This document shows, one piece after another, positions 50,581 through 57,911 of a stretch of 64,000 nucleotides of DNA. The position numbers and the translations under genes were made by a program. This DNA comes from Thermaerobacillus caldiproteolyticus (GTDB lineage: Bacteria > Bacillota > Bacilli > Bacillales > Anoxybacillaceae), in NCBI RefSeq assembly GCF_013761245.1, contig NZ_JACDUT010000004.1:248001-312000 (forward strand). Reading direction: 5' to 3'. Position 1 is the first letter of the stretch, and each line of letters opens with the position of its first letter. Below the pieces are notes generated by a model. That model was not told the origin of the DNA, searched no databases, and saw only the letters and a program-made list of their open reading frames with translations.

Positions 50581-51866
50581 CCGCGACCAACTCCTATATA
50601 ATGTAATCCACACTGTTCGACTTTCTCACGATTAAGACAATTTCTTGCGTCGAATATAATCGTTCCCTTCATAAGCTGCTTTACTTCCGACCAGTTTAGT
50701 TGTTTGAATTCCTCCCAGTCAGTTGCAATAAACACACAATCTGCTTCATGAATGGCTTCGTTTACAGTTGTTTTTTGGATTACATTTGGTCGGTGATGAT
50801 CATCCAATTTTGCTTTTGGATCATATGCGTGAATTATGCAGCCGGATTCACTAAGTTCGCGAATAAATCGTTCAGCAGGTGAATAACGGGTATCGTCTGT
50901 ATTAGGTTTGAAGGCGATGCCTAGCACGGCAATTTTTCGGTTTGGTAAATCGTCTAGCGTCAGTCTGAGCTTCCGAATATAAATGTCAATTTGTGTGTCG
51001 TTTACAGTTTGAACAGCCCGTAAGATATGCGGTTGAATGTTTTTGGAAAGAGCAGTTTGTTCAAGAGATTTTATGTCTTTCGGAAAGCACGATCCCCCAT
51101 ATCCTAGTCCCGCTTGTAAGAACTGAGGCCCGATTCGCGGATCTAGTCCTAAACCTTTAGCAACATCGCTCACATCGACATGAAAAGCTTCGCAAATACG
51201 GGCGATTTCATTAATGAATGAAATTTTGGTTGCTAAAAAAGCATTAGAAGCATATTTGATCATTTCGGCTCCGTTTAGGCTAGTTACGATATATGGAGAG
51301 CTGATACCTGAATACATTTCTTGTACGACAGATAACGATTGCTGATCATCTGGGCGGAGACCGATGACAATTTTGTCAGCATGAAACATATCATGAATGG
51401 CAGAGCCCTCTCTTAAAAATTCGGGGTTTGAGACAACGTTAAACAGGTGGGGAGGAACTCCTTTTTCGAGCAATTTTGTATAAATCCATTCGTTCGTTCC
51501 AGGCGGCACGGTACTTTTGGTGATGATGGTTTTATATGAGTTTATACGACTTGATAGATCGTCAATGACGGAATTTATATAACACAAATTGGTACTTCCG
51601 TCTTCCCAAGAAGGGGTGCCGACGCAAATAATAACAACAGAAGCCCTTTTTATATAACCATCGAGAGATTCGGCAAAGGTAAGATAATTATAGTTTTTAT
51701 AAATTAATTCTTTTAGTCCTGGCTCATAAATAGGTACTTCACCGTTGTTTAACATTTCAATTTTATGTTTATCTTGATCAATACAGTTGACTTCATGACC
51801 AAGTTCAGCGAGAACGGCAGCGGTAGTTAATCCGACGTATCCTGCACCTATGACGCATATATTCAT
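50577..51866 (-). CDS. ytcA: UDP-glucose 6-dehydrogenase, YtcA-like
   Basis: Oxidises UDP-glucose to UDP-glucuronate. 429 aa with GAGYVG at the N-terminus, KSTVPPGT, Cys260 in GYGGSCFPKD and the GIAFKPNTDDTRYSP hinge. I chose the ATG at 51866 behind GGGAG; the frame stays open 91 codons further, but without homology. First gene of the ytcABC set, divergent from ytdA, which would supply its substrate. Confidence 0.92.
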   Translation of the reverse strand: MNICVIGAGYVGLTTAAVLAELGHEVNCIDQDKHKIEMLNNGEVPIYEPGLKELIYKNYNYLTFAESLDGYIKRASVVIICVGTPSWEDGSTNLCYINSVIDDLSSRINSYKTIITKSTVPPGTNEWIYTKLLEKGVPPHLFNVVSNPEFLREGSAIHDMFHADKIVIGLRPDDQQSLSVVQEMYSGISSPYIVTSLNGAEMIKYASNAFLATKISFINEIARICEAFHVDVSDVAKGLGLDPRIGPQFLQAGLGYGGSCFPKDIKSLEQTALSKNIQPHILRAVQTVNDTQIDIYIRKLRLTLDDLPNRKIAVLGIAFKPNTDDTRYSPAERFIRELSESGCIIHAYDPKAKLDDHHRPNVIQKTTVNEAIHEADCVFIATDWEEFKQLNWSEVKQLMKGTIIFDARNCLNREKVEQCGLHYIGVGRG

Positions 51867-51956
51867 GACAGACACTCCCTTTGGTAAAAAAAGTATGCGG
51901 CTTTTATAGCATATTAATGGACATGCTTGATTTGCTACATGGCAAATACCTAAAAC

Positions 51957-51983
51957 ACCATGAATGCTGTCGCCCATTTTATA
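51957..51983 (+). promoter_or_regulatory. Candidate SigmaK promoter of ytdA
   Basis: ACC, 15-bp spacer, CATTTTATA: one mismatch to the -10 CATANNNTA. Located about 70 bp before the ytdA ATG. Confidence 0.45.
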
Positions 51984-52050
51984 TAGACAACCTTCCTTCC
52001 CGACATTGAACGAATACGATAAATGTAAAGAAAATAGAGGGGGAAGAACT

Positions 52051-52863
52051 ATGGTAAAAAAAGCAATCATACCAGCGGCTGGATATGGTACAAGAAGTTT
52101 GCCGATTACAAAAGTGATTCCAAAAGAAATGTTCCCCATCGATATGAAACCCGCAATTCATTATGTGGTTGAAGAGGCAATTGAATCTGGAATCGAAGAA
52201 ATATTAATTATTGTGTCGCGGACCAAAAATCTAATTGTGGATTATTTTGACCATTCTCTTGAACTTGAAGCTTTTTTGGAAAAACAAAATAAAACACATT
52301 TGTTGGAAAAGGAATTTATTCCGAAAGTACGCATTTACTATACGCGCCAGTCATATGCGAGAGGATTAGGAGATGCTGTATATTTAGGAAAGTCTTTTGT
52401 CGGAAACGAGCCGTTTGCTGTTCTTTTGCCAGATGATATTATTTTGAATGGAACAACACCAGCCATTCAACAATTGGTAGAAGAGTATAAGACATACCTT
52501 CAGAGCGTCATCGGACTGAATAAAGTGGAAGACAAACATTTACACAAATATGGAGTCGTTAAAGGGGAGCCGTTGGGAAATAGAATGTGTAAAATCGTTG
52601 ACATTGTCGAAAAGCCAAAAACGAACCCTCCATCAAATTTAGCGGTCATCGGTCGATATGTGTTTACTCCTTCCATTTTTTCTTATTTAGAGACCTTGAC
52701 GATGAAAGAAGGAGAAGAAATACAATTGACGGATGCTATTAAGAAGATGTCGACAGCAGAAGCTTGTTATGGAAAATCAATTGAAGGGAATAGGTTTGAT
52801 ATAGGTTCATATGATGACTATATTTCTTTAATCAACATAATGAATAGACCAACAAAGGATTAA
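52051..52863 (+). CDS. ytdA: UTP-glucose-1-phosphate uridylyltransferase, YtdA-like
   Basis: Makes UDP-glucose. 270 aa with the nucleotidyltransferase motif PAAGYGTRSLPITK and KEMFPIDMKP, then VLLPDDIIL. It is shorter than housekeeping GtaB (about 292) and differs at normally fixed motif positions (GYGTRS for GLGTRF), fitting the sporulation paralogue YtdA, which lies beside ytcABC in B. subtilis. ATG 52051 follows GAGGGGG; an ATG at 51964 lies upstream of the RBS. Confidence 0.85.
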   Translation: MVKKAIIPAAGYGTRSLPITKVIPKEMFPIDMKPAIHYVVEEAIESGIEEILIIVSRTKNLIVDYFDHSLELEAFLEKQNKTHLLEKEFIPKVRIYYTRQSYARGLGDAVYLGKSFVGNEPFAVLLPDDIILNGTTPAIQQLVEEYKTYLQSVIGLNKVEDKHLHKYGVVKGEPLGNRMCKIVDIVEKPKTNPPSNLAVIGRYVFTPSIFSYLETLTMKEGEEIQLTDAIKKMSTAEACYGKSIEGNRFDIGSYDDYISLINIMNRPTKD

Positions 52864-52911
52864 ATGAGATTTTGCTTACAACTCAATGGAGGAAGCGTGT
52901 TCGCTTTTATA

Positions 52912-52943
52912 GAAAAGCCAGGTTAAGTACGACCTGGTTTTTT
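52912..52943 (+). terminator. Terminator of ytdA
   Basis: CCAGGT / ACCTGG, 8-nt loop, T6 following. Confidence 0.72.
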
Positions 52944-53021
52944 GTTGTTTTGGACCATTACTGTAATCATAAAGAAAGCCAACCGCTATTTCTAAATTAG
53001 CGGTTGCCATGGTTTCGAACG

Positions 53022-53423
53022 TTATTCATCTTCATCGTCTAATTTTTCAGCGGAATCACCCGAGACTGGTAGATCGATAGAAATAATATCCTTGAGTTCT
53101 AAAATGGTTAAGCGATTGCCGCGTTTGTAAAAACGGTCAGTCAATAATGAGACTTTATTTGTTCTGCGATCGAATGCTAAAAACAAAGCGTTATAGTAAG
53201 TCTGATCTGTAGCATGAACGTTTATTTCTGTTCCGGGTTCTAAACTATTAAGTATTTCGCTTATCCCGTTATTTTGATCTGCGGTATGAACGTTTATTTC
53301 TATCTCAGGTTCTAAACTGTTAAGTCCTTCATTTATCTCGTTATTTTTTGGAGGGGAATCATCATTATGATTACGATTACGACTTTTCTTTAACAGTCTA
53401 TTACTAAAGAACACCTTGTACAT
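53022..53423 (-). CDS. Unrecognised acidic protein with a duplicated 24-residue block
   Basis: 133 aa. After a basic start (FSNRLLKKSRNRNHN) come two tandem blocks: INEGLNSLEPEIEINVHTAD and ISEILNSLEPGTEINVHATD. Then YYNALFLAFDRRTNKVSLL and LELKDIISIDLPV, and an acidic tail. The end is patterned like the CotO C-terminus (short beta strands, II/VSI), so a small barrel is possible. RBS AAGGGAG and a full SigmaK-type promoter match 35 bp upstream suggest a late mother-cell, spore-surface product. Function unknown. Confidence 0.7.
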   Translation of the reverse strand: MYKVFFSNRLLKKSRNRNHNDDSPPKNNEINEGLNSLEPEIEINVHTADQNNGISEILNSLEPGTEINVHATDQTYYNALFLAFDRRTNKVSLLTDRFYKRGNRLTILELKDIISIDLPVSGDSAEKLDDEDE

Positions 53424-53464
53424 GTTTTCACTCCCTTATGTTCAAATGGATAAAATATCTACTG

Positions 53465-53491
53465 TATCATATGATTGGCTGGGAGAACTGT
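53465..53491 (-). promoter_or_regulatory. Candidate SigmaK promoter
   Basis: Reverse strand ACA, 15-bp spacer, CATATGATA, a full match to AC-N15/16-CATANNNTA, about 40 bp before the ATG at 53423. Confidence 0.6.
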
Positions 53492-53739
53492 TTGGACAAA
53501 GGCCTAGAGGAGGAGTTATTTTTCTGTTCCTGAGAATTTAAAAATATAAATAAATGTATCCCAGCAGATAGATATGAAGGTAATCGGGTGTTACTTGACA
53601 TGGAGACTTTGCAGTCATGACTGTACACAAAAGAGCAAGATTTATCGTTTGGCAGGCAAGTTAATTGATCATACCTCCTGCTTTGAGTTACCCAACTGTA
53701 CATTTTTCGTTTGTTATAAAATACAACATCTTTAATCAT
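53467..53739 (-). pseudogene. Possible fragment related to the 55129-55845 protein
   Basis: Open frame of 90 codons without an RBS. It contains KRKMYSWVTQSRRYDQLTCL, reminiscent of KTRKVYDWVTRQVDVPL at the start of the protein at 55129, followed by a Cys-containing part (LPNDKSCSFVYSHDCKVS). The SigmaK promoter of the next gene lies inside its 3' end. It could be a truncated paralogue or chance; the 53424-53798 gap holds nothing else. Confidence 0.35.
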
Positions 53740-53798
53740 TAACGACTATTTACTTCATAAATTAATAGTGATCTGAAAATGTAAGGAGAGATGTTTGG

Positions 53799-54149
53799 AT
53801 GTTAAATCCATTTGAATTTTTTCTTCTTTTTTTGGCAAGCTTTCGTTTAACGCGACTCATTATGTACGATACAATCACTGCATTTATTAGGAAGCCATTT
53901 CATGACATCATAGAGGAGGAGTTGCCGGATGGAACTACCCGGACGTTTCTTATTGTGAAAGGAAGTGGCATCAAATATTGGATTGGTGAGCTGTTAGGTT
54001 GTTACTGGTGTACCGGAATATGGTGTTCTGCATTTGTGTATATAGGTTATACGATATGGCCGTATGGATTTAAGCCGTTAGTATGTATTTTTGCGATAGC
54101 TGGATGCTCTGCATTAGTAGAAGCAATCGTCGAAAAAATATTGTCATAA
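53799..54149 (+). CDS. DUF1360 membrane protein (YngL-like)
   Basis: 116 aa with hydrophobic segments at about 5-22, 60-75 and 88-112 and the Cys-Trp motif LLGCYWCTGIWC typical of DUF1360, a family common in spore formers. Its role is not established. RBS AAGGAG. CATAAATTA at 53756-53764 fits a SigmaK -10, though without the AC at -35. Confidence 0.8.
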   Translation: MLNPFEFFLLFLASFRLTRLIMYDTITAFIRKPFHDIIEEELPDGTTRTFLIVKGSGIKYWIGELLGCYWCTGIWCSAFVYIGYTIWPYGFKPLVCIFAIAGCSALVEAIVEKILS

Positions 54150-54209
54150 GAAGAAAAGAGCATAAGAACATCTCCCAGCTCTAAACAGTATGCAGGTGGG
54201 AGAGGTTCA

Positions 54210-55013
54210 TTAGTTAATCGTTATGCTGTTTGACGAAGGAACTCCGTTCGGGATTTCTTGGCAGTATACAAACCCATCGATAACTACGGAGTGTGCTCCT
54301 TTTATTTTTTTTACTCTTATATCAAAATTGGAAAATCGTAATTCTTCATTTGGCATTAATTTCTCCGGGTGTGTCGGTTTTATCCAGTATTCTCCCTCAT
54401 TTCTTATTTTGTCTCTCCAGTTTTCGTATGCGAAAGTCCATTCAGGAGAAGTTTGGTTAGAAACGAAGTCATTTTCCTTTGACTTAAGCGGTTTTATTGT
54501 AATCTTTCCGCTCAACTCTCCTGCCTTTTTAGGAGTAATACGTATGCATGTGATTATGTTTTGTAGAGGTTCGGTTCCTAGGTTGCTAATAATGAAGTCG
54601 CCGATAATGACAATATCTTCTGCATCATTGGCCTGGGGAAGAATAAGAGAATAATTGAAAATGGCTTGCATTTTTACGATAGATGGCACGGATTTTTTTT
54701 CTTCTTGTTTGTTACTATACAGAATTTTTTTCAGGTTGTTTATTTGATTATTCGCTTCTTCAAGAGCAACTTCATAGGATAAGAGCTGATTTTCTAACTG
54801 AGCGATTTTTTTTTCATATTGTTCAATATTTATTGATTCAGCGAGGTGAAGCTTTTCTTGTAAGTATTTGTTTCGCAGCTTCTCTTTTTGAAGTTTTGTT
54901 TCTAATGATTTTAATTTATTTTCATAACTGGAAATCTCTGAGCGATAGTGAATGATTTTTTGTTGCAATTGTATTTGTTGATCGATGTTAGCTGTCGTAG
55001 GGTGCTGTTTCAT
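54210..55013 (-). CDS. Coiled-coil protein with beta-rich C-terminal domain
   Basis: 267 aa. Residues 10-100 are a strong coiled coil (QKIIHYRSEISSYENKLKSL onward). Residues 115-267 look like a secreted-type beta sandwich (DIVIIGDFIISNLGTEPLQN; LRFSNFDIRVKKIKGAHSVV), similar in pattern to CARDB-like domains. No signal peptide. Its N-terminus resembles that of the 56065 protein (QKVIHLQSELTRYKSKL), so the two may be paralogous scaffolds flanking the 55129 gene. RBS AAAGGAGG. Function unknown. Confidence 0.68.
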   Translation of the reverse strand: MKQHPTTANIDQQIQLQQKIIHYRSEISSYENKLKSLETKLQKEKLRNKYLQEKLHLAESINIEQYEKKIAQLENQLLSYEVALEEANNQINNLKKILYSNKQEEKKSVPSIVKMQAIFNYSLILPQANDAEDIVIIGDFIISNLGTEPLQNIITCIRITPKKAGELSGKITIKPLKSKENDFVSNQTSPEWTFAYENWRDKIRNEGEYWIKPTHPEKLMPNEELRFSNFDIRVKKIKGAHSVVIDGFVYCQEIPNGVPSSNSITIN

Positions 55014-55082
55014 TTTTTTGCCCTCCTTTACAGCTATATATATGTACTAAGAAAAAAATCATTAATATGAATTCATCAAACA

Positions 55083-55111
55083 AAAAAGGCTGTTGAGTGG
55101 AGCAACAGCCT
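55083..55111 (-). terminator. Terminator of the 55129-55845 gene
   Basis: Reverse strand AGGCTGTTG / CAACAGCC with a short loop, then T6. Confidence 0.85.
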
Positions 55112-55128
55112 AACTCGTAAAGTTAAAC

Positions 55129-55845
55129 TTAATGGGCTGGAAATACTTCAGGGCATTGAGGTGGGAATTTATTGGTTGGGCAAAGTGTAGCTTCCAAGAT
55201 TTCCTCACGTGGATCACAGAAACGAGCTTCTACTTCGATTTTTACATCGGCTTCCATTTGCACTTCTAAGCATAAAGTAACGGAAACATCTAATTGTGAG
55301 AAGTTATGTGTACATACTAAGCTTGCATCACATTCGAAGAACGAAATGTGGCAATCAAGTATTGTGCCTTCAGGAGCACATAGGATAAATGTTTGGGCTG
55401 TTGCAAATGGGATTGGATCAGATTCGCATACGACTTGGCCGTTTGCATTAAGAATTTGTACAACGACATGACCTTTCACTAGTGCTTTTACTTTTTGTAA
55501 TGTAACTCTCTCGCCGGATGGGAGAGTAACTGTTACAGGTTGACGGCCATTTGGTTGGATGATTTCTTGACAAATGAGAGCATCGTTGTCAACTACTGGA
55601 TCGATTCGATTTCCGTCTTCATCTGATAAGAAGCATCTTATAGTGAAGTCTTCTGGATTTATCCCGTGCGAAGTGAAGAACTCACAAATGTTTTTTCCGT
55701 CTCGGTGGTACTTATGTTCAGGGAATATTTCTTCTAAATCTTGGTTAGAGAAGCTCTTTAAAGGCACATCGACTTGACGAGTAACCCAGTCGTACACTTT
55801 ACGAGTCTTGATACATACTTTTTCTTTATGATGAGAGTGATCCAT
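55129..55845 (-). CDS. Cys-containing beta-rich spore-surface candidate
   Basis: 238 aa, starting MDHSHHKEKVCIKTRKVYDW, then alternating hydrophobic strands with about a dozen Cys scattered throughout (ICEFF, IRCFLSD, TFILCAPEG, FFECDASLVC, ARFCDP, LCPTNKFPPQCPE). The N-terminal K-V-Y-D-W-V motif is known to me from Bacillus spore-associated proteins without assigned function. No signal peptide. SigmaK-type promoter (CATACTATA) and RBS AGGAGG support a mother-cell product, probably disulfide cross-linked in the coat or exosporium (inference). Confidence 0.72.
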   Translation of the reverse strand: MDHSHHKEKVCIKTRKVYDWVTRQVDVPLKSFSNQDLEEIFPEHKYHRDGKNICEFFTSHGINPEDFTIRCFLSDEDGNRIDPVVDNDALICQEIIQPNGRQPVTVTLPSGERVTLQKVKALVKGHVVVQILNANGQVVCESDPIPFATAQTFILCAPEGTILDCHISFFECDASLVCTHNFSQLDVSVTLCLEVQMEADVKIEVEARFCDPREEILEATLCPTNKFPPQCPEVFPAH

Positions 55846-55923
55846 AACTCTTTCCTCCTGTTAAAAATTTTTTCCCGCTGAAATCAATATCAATAATTAT
55901 TCCTGCGGGAGTTAGGACTACTG

Positions 55924-55950
55924 TATAGTATGAAATTGTTAGGTAAGTGT
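55924..55950 (-). promoter_or_regulatory. Candidate SigmaK promoter
   Basis: Reverse strand ACA, 15-bp spacer, CATACTATA, a full match to the SigmaK pattern, about 80 bp before the ATG at 55845. Confidence 0.62.
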
Positions 55951-56064
55951 GCTGTGATAAAAGCGGAAATTTAATTTTTTTGTTTGTTGATGGTATAAAA
56001 GGGAAAGTTATTGAATTTGTATGTATTAGGAACCAATGATTTTTTAAGCAGGGGGAGATAGCAG

Positions 56065-56574
56065 TTGAAATCAAAGCAAGCGGAAGATGTGATACTGTTA
56101 AAGCAGAAGGTTATTCATCTACAGTCTGAGTTAACGAGATATAAATCTAAATTACACGAATATGAACAGAACGATATCTACCGAAAGTATGCGGCTTTAA
56201 AATCAGAAAATGAGAGCCTTAAAGACGAGTTGGAGCAAGTAGAAACAAAAATAAAAGAATTAGCGAAAAAGTTGGAGGAAATCACTGCAGAGAATGTGGT
56301 TCTTAAAGAACTTGCATTACAAAGCGAACAAAGGTATGAAGAATTAACGCAAGCAAAGCAGGAAAAGGAAGAATTACAGCGACAATTGACAGAGCTAAAA
56401 AAGTATGTAGAAACAGAACAAAACGAGGAGGGAAAACCGGATTCTTGGTTTATTCATACGTTGCGACAACAGAATGCGATTATAGCCCCTTCCTCCAACA
56501 AAAGCCAAGTGAATGTAAATCACCAGTTGGACTCAAGTCCTTTTACTTTTGGAGGAAATGAAGAAGAAAAATAA
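56065..56574 (+). CDS. Coiled-coil protein, possible spore-surface scaffold
   Basis: 169 aa; residues 5-125 form one long coiled coil (LLKQKVIHLQSELTRYKSKL; ELEQVETKIKELAKKLEEIT), ending in a polar tail with FTFGGNEEE. TTG start after GGGGGAG. N-terminal similarity to the 54210 protein. No membrane segment or signal peptide. Divergent from the Cys-containing 55129 gene, about 220 bp away. Confidence 0.7.
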   Translation: MKSKQAEDVILLKQKVIHLQSELTRYKSKLHEYEQNDIYRKYAALKSENESLKDELEQVETKIKELAKKLEEITAENVVLKELALQSEQRYEELTQAKQEKEELQRQLTELKKYVETEQNEEGKPDSWFIHTLRQQNAIIAPSSNKSQVNVNHQLDSSPFTFGGNEEEK

Positions 56575-56654
56575 TAAAAATTGAATTTGACTTATGCCAA
56601 TGACTACATTGCATCATAATATGTTAACAACTCGATGATTGGAGGTCATATTTT

Positions 56655-56759
56655 ATGAAGGAAAAAAAAGCGATTAAAGCAGTAAGGGTATATTCTTCTT
56701 CAGCTCCTGTTAAAAAAACCGGTGGATGTAGATGCGGAAAGTCTAGAAAGAGAAAGTAA
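56655..56759 (+). CDS. 34-residue basic protein with CRC motif
   Basis: MKEKKAIKAVRVYSSSAPVK followed by KTGGCRCGKSRKRK. GGAGG lies 9 bp before ATG and a strong terminator follows, so this is probably a genuine small gene. Eleven of its 34 residues are Lys or Arg. The composition recalls small cross-linkable coat peptides; no family recognised. Confidence 0.62.
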   Translation: MKEKKAIKAVRVYSSSAPVKKTGGCRCGKSRKRK

Positions 56760-56770
56760 GAGTCATTATT

Positions 56771-56801
56771 AGGATTATCGAAAAAAGATAATCCTTTTTT
56801 T
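56771..56801 (+). terminator. Terminator of the 34-residue gene
   Basis: AGGATTATC / GATAATCCT, 7-nt loop, T7. Confidence 0.87.
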
Positions 56802-56816
56802 ATGGAAAATGCCTAT

Positions 56817-56844
56817 ACCATTATCAAGGCGTTTGCATAGTCTA
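56817..56844 (+). promoter_or_regulatory. Candidate SigmaK promoter
   Basis: ACC (56817-56819), 16-bp spacer, CATAGTCTA (56836-56844), a full match to the pattern, 40 bp before the next ATG. Confidence 0.65.
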
Positions 56845-56884
56845 ACAATGCGAAATCCCAATAGGCAGCAAGGAGGAAACGGAA

Positions 56885-57112
56885 ATGTCAGGAAAGAAAA
56901 AAGCTCGTGTCATTCATGTCGATAAGCTGATTGTTCACGCTGATGATGTGGTGATTGTTCCCAGAAGACGAATCCATGATCCGTGGCTATCTTCACGTCG
57001 CACGGATGTAGAAGGGCTTGATGATTTACAAAATGAAGCAGTAGAAAATGAAACTGTCCATTCTGAAGAGAATGAAGGAGACGAAGGTAGAAGACGCTTT
57101 TCATGGATTTGA
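56885..57112 (+). CDS. Unrecognised small spore-region protein
   Basis: 75 aa: a basic N-terminal half with strands (KKKARVIHVDKLIVHADDVV; IVPRRRIHDPW) and an acidic tail (NEAVENETVHSEENEGDEG). RBS CAAGGAGG; full SigmaK-type promoter match upstream. Charge-segregated architecture is common in coat proteins. Function unknown. Confidence 0.7.
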   Translation: MSGKKKARVIHVDKLIVHADDVVIVPRRRIHDPWLSSRRTDVEGLDDLQNEAVENETVHSEENEGDEGRRRFSWI

Positions 57113-57154
57113 TTAAAACCCATACTGAATCACTGGTCAAAGAGAGAGAATGCA

Positions 57155-57361
57155 ATGGAAAGGTTTAAAAATTATGGCCTCTGGCTAGCAATCGCCTCTT
57201 TTGCCGTCATAGCGTTACAAACCTTTGGTGTAGACATTGATTTAGGAAAATATGAACGATTGTATGAAGCATTTTTAAGTATTCTCGTCATAGCTGGAAT
57301 TATTAACAATCCATCCCTTGGCCGCGGTTATTCAGATAAAATAAGCAATCAAGAAGAATAA
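57155..57361 (+). CDS. Phage holin-like small membrane protein
   Basis: 68 aa with two hydrophobic segments (NYGLWLAIASFAVIALQTFG; LSILVIAGIINNP) separated by a polar turn, ending NNPSLGRGYSD, the wording of phi LC3-type phage holins (IINNP-T-GRGYxD). No endolysin or phage gene is nearby. RBS is weak (AGAGAG). It may have been domesticated near the spore genes. Confidence 0.65.
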   Translation: MERFKNYGLWLAIASFAVIALQTFGVDIDLGKYERLYEAFLSILVIAGIINNPSLGRGYSDKISNQEE

Positions 57362-57422
57362 ACGAATGTCTCAGGCTGTCCATTCTACAGGGCAGTCATT
57401 TTCTTTTTTTCAAAAAATGACA

Positions 57423-57452
57423 ATTATATTTTTCGTAAAAAAATCCATTCTA
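57423..57452 (+). promoter_or_regulatory. Candidate forespore (SigmaG/F) promoter of the spoVA2mob-like operon
   Basis: ATTATA (57423-57428), 17-bp spacer, CATTCTA (57446-57452). The -10 fits SigmaG CATNNTA; the -35 is moderate against TGAATA. Located 45 bp before the first DUF1657 gene. Confidence 0.45.
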
Positions 57453-57497
57453 ACAACTGTAAATGATACTCAACATCTTCAGGAGGGCAAAAAAAAC

Positions 57498-57704
57498 ATG
57501 ACAGTCATTTCTCAAGTCAAACAAACATTAGCAGGATTAAAATCAGCTCAGGCAAGTTTTGAAACATTTGCGCTACAAACGGACAATCAAGCTGCGAAAC
57601 AACTTTACCAACAAGCAGCGCAACAAGCCCAAGCGATTGTGGATTTAGTGAATTCTCGCGTGCAAGAAATTCAAAACGAAGAGCCACAATATAACCAACA
57701 ATAA
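57498..57704 (+). CDS. DUF1657 protein, first gene of spoVA2mob-like operon
   Basis: 68 aa, helical, MTVISQVKQTLAGLKSAQAS then FETFALQTDNQAAKQLYQQA and the end EEPQYNQQ. DUF1657 proteins occur in extra spoVA operons of heat-resistant spore formers. ATG 57498 follows AGGAGGGC; an in-frame start at 57366 lies before the RBS. A repeat and a hairpin separate it from the lipoprotein gene. Confidence 0.88.
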   Translation: MTVISQVKQTLAGLKSAQASFETFALQTDNQAAKQLYQQAAQQAQAIVDLVNSRVQEIQNEEPQYNQQ

Positions 57705-57707
57705 AGA

Positions 57708-57835
57708 AAAGCGAAGGCGGTTTGCCTAGACAAGATTGAGCAAATGCCCGTGTTATCTGCGGAGAGGCTTGATATTTTCAAGGAGCTGCGGTGTCCTCTG
57801 ATCGTTTTTAAGCCGAGTACACAAACGTCATGTAG
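57708..57835 (-). repeat. Interspersed intergenic repeat, copy E
   Basis: Opposite orientation: the reverse strand ends ACCGCCTTCGCTTTTCTTTA and contains TTGTCTAG and GGCATTTGCTCA, words shared with copy A. It lies inside the spoVA2mob-like operon, between DUF1657 and the lipoprotein gene. Confidence 0.5.
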
Positions 57836-57849
57836 TTTTAGACAGGAAA

Positions 57850-57877
57850 AAGGTTGGTTACGTACCAACCTTTTTTC
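57850..57877 (+). terminator. Hairpin with T tract inside the spoVA2mob-like operon
   Basis: AGGTTGGT / ACCAACCT with a 5-nt loop, then T6. It may end or attenuate transcription after the first DUF1657 gene. Confidence 0.75.
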
Positions 57878-57911
57878 AAACAAAATACATACACGGATGG
57901 GTTGATGAAAC

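Noticed and set aside
50577-52139. Start of ytcA at 52139
   Set aside because: The extra 91 residues have no homology and overlap the divergent ytdA promoter; ATG 51866 has the RBS.
53205-53345. Two-unit direct repeat as a CRISPR
   Set aside because: Period of about 72 bp and diverged units inside a coding frame; it is a protein-block duplication.
54223-54654. 143-codon forward open frame
   Set aside because: Opposite the coiled-coil/beta-domain gene at 54210, without an RBS.
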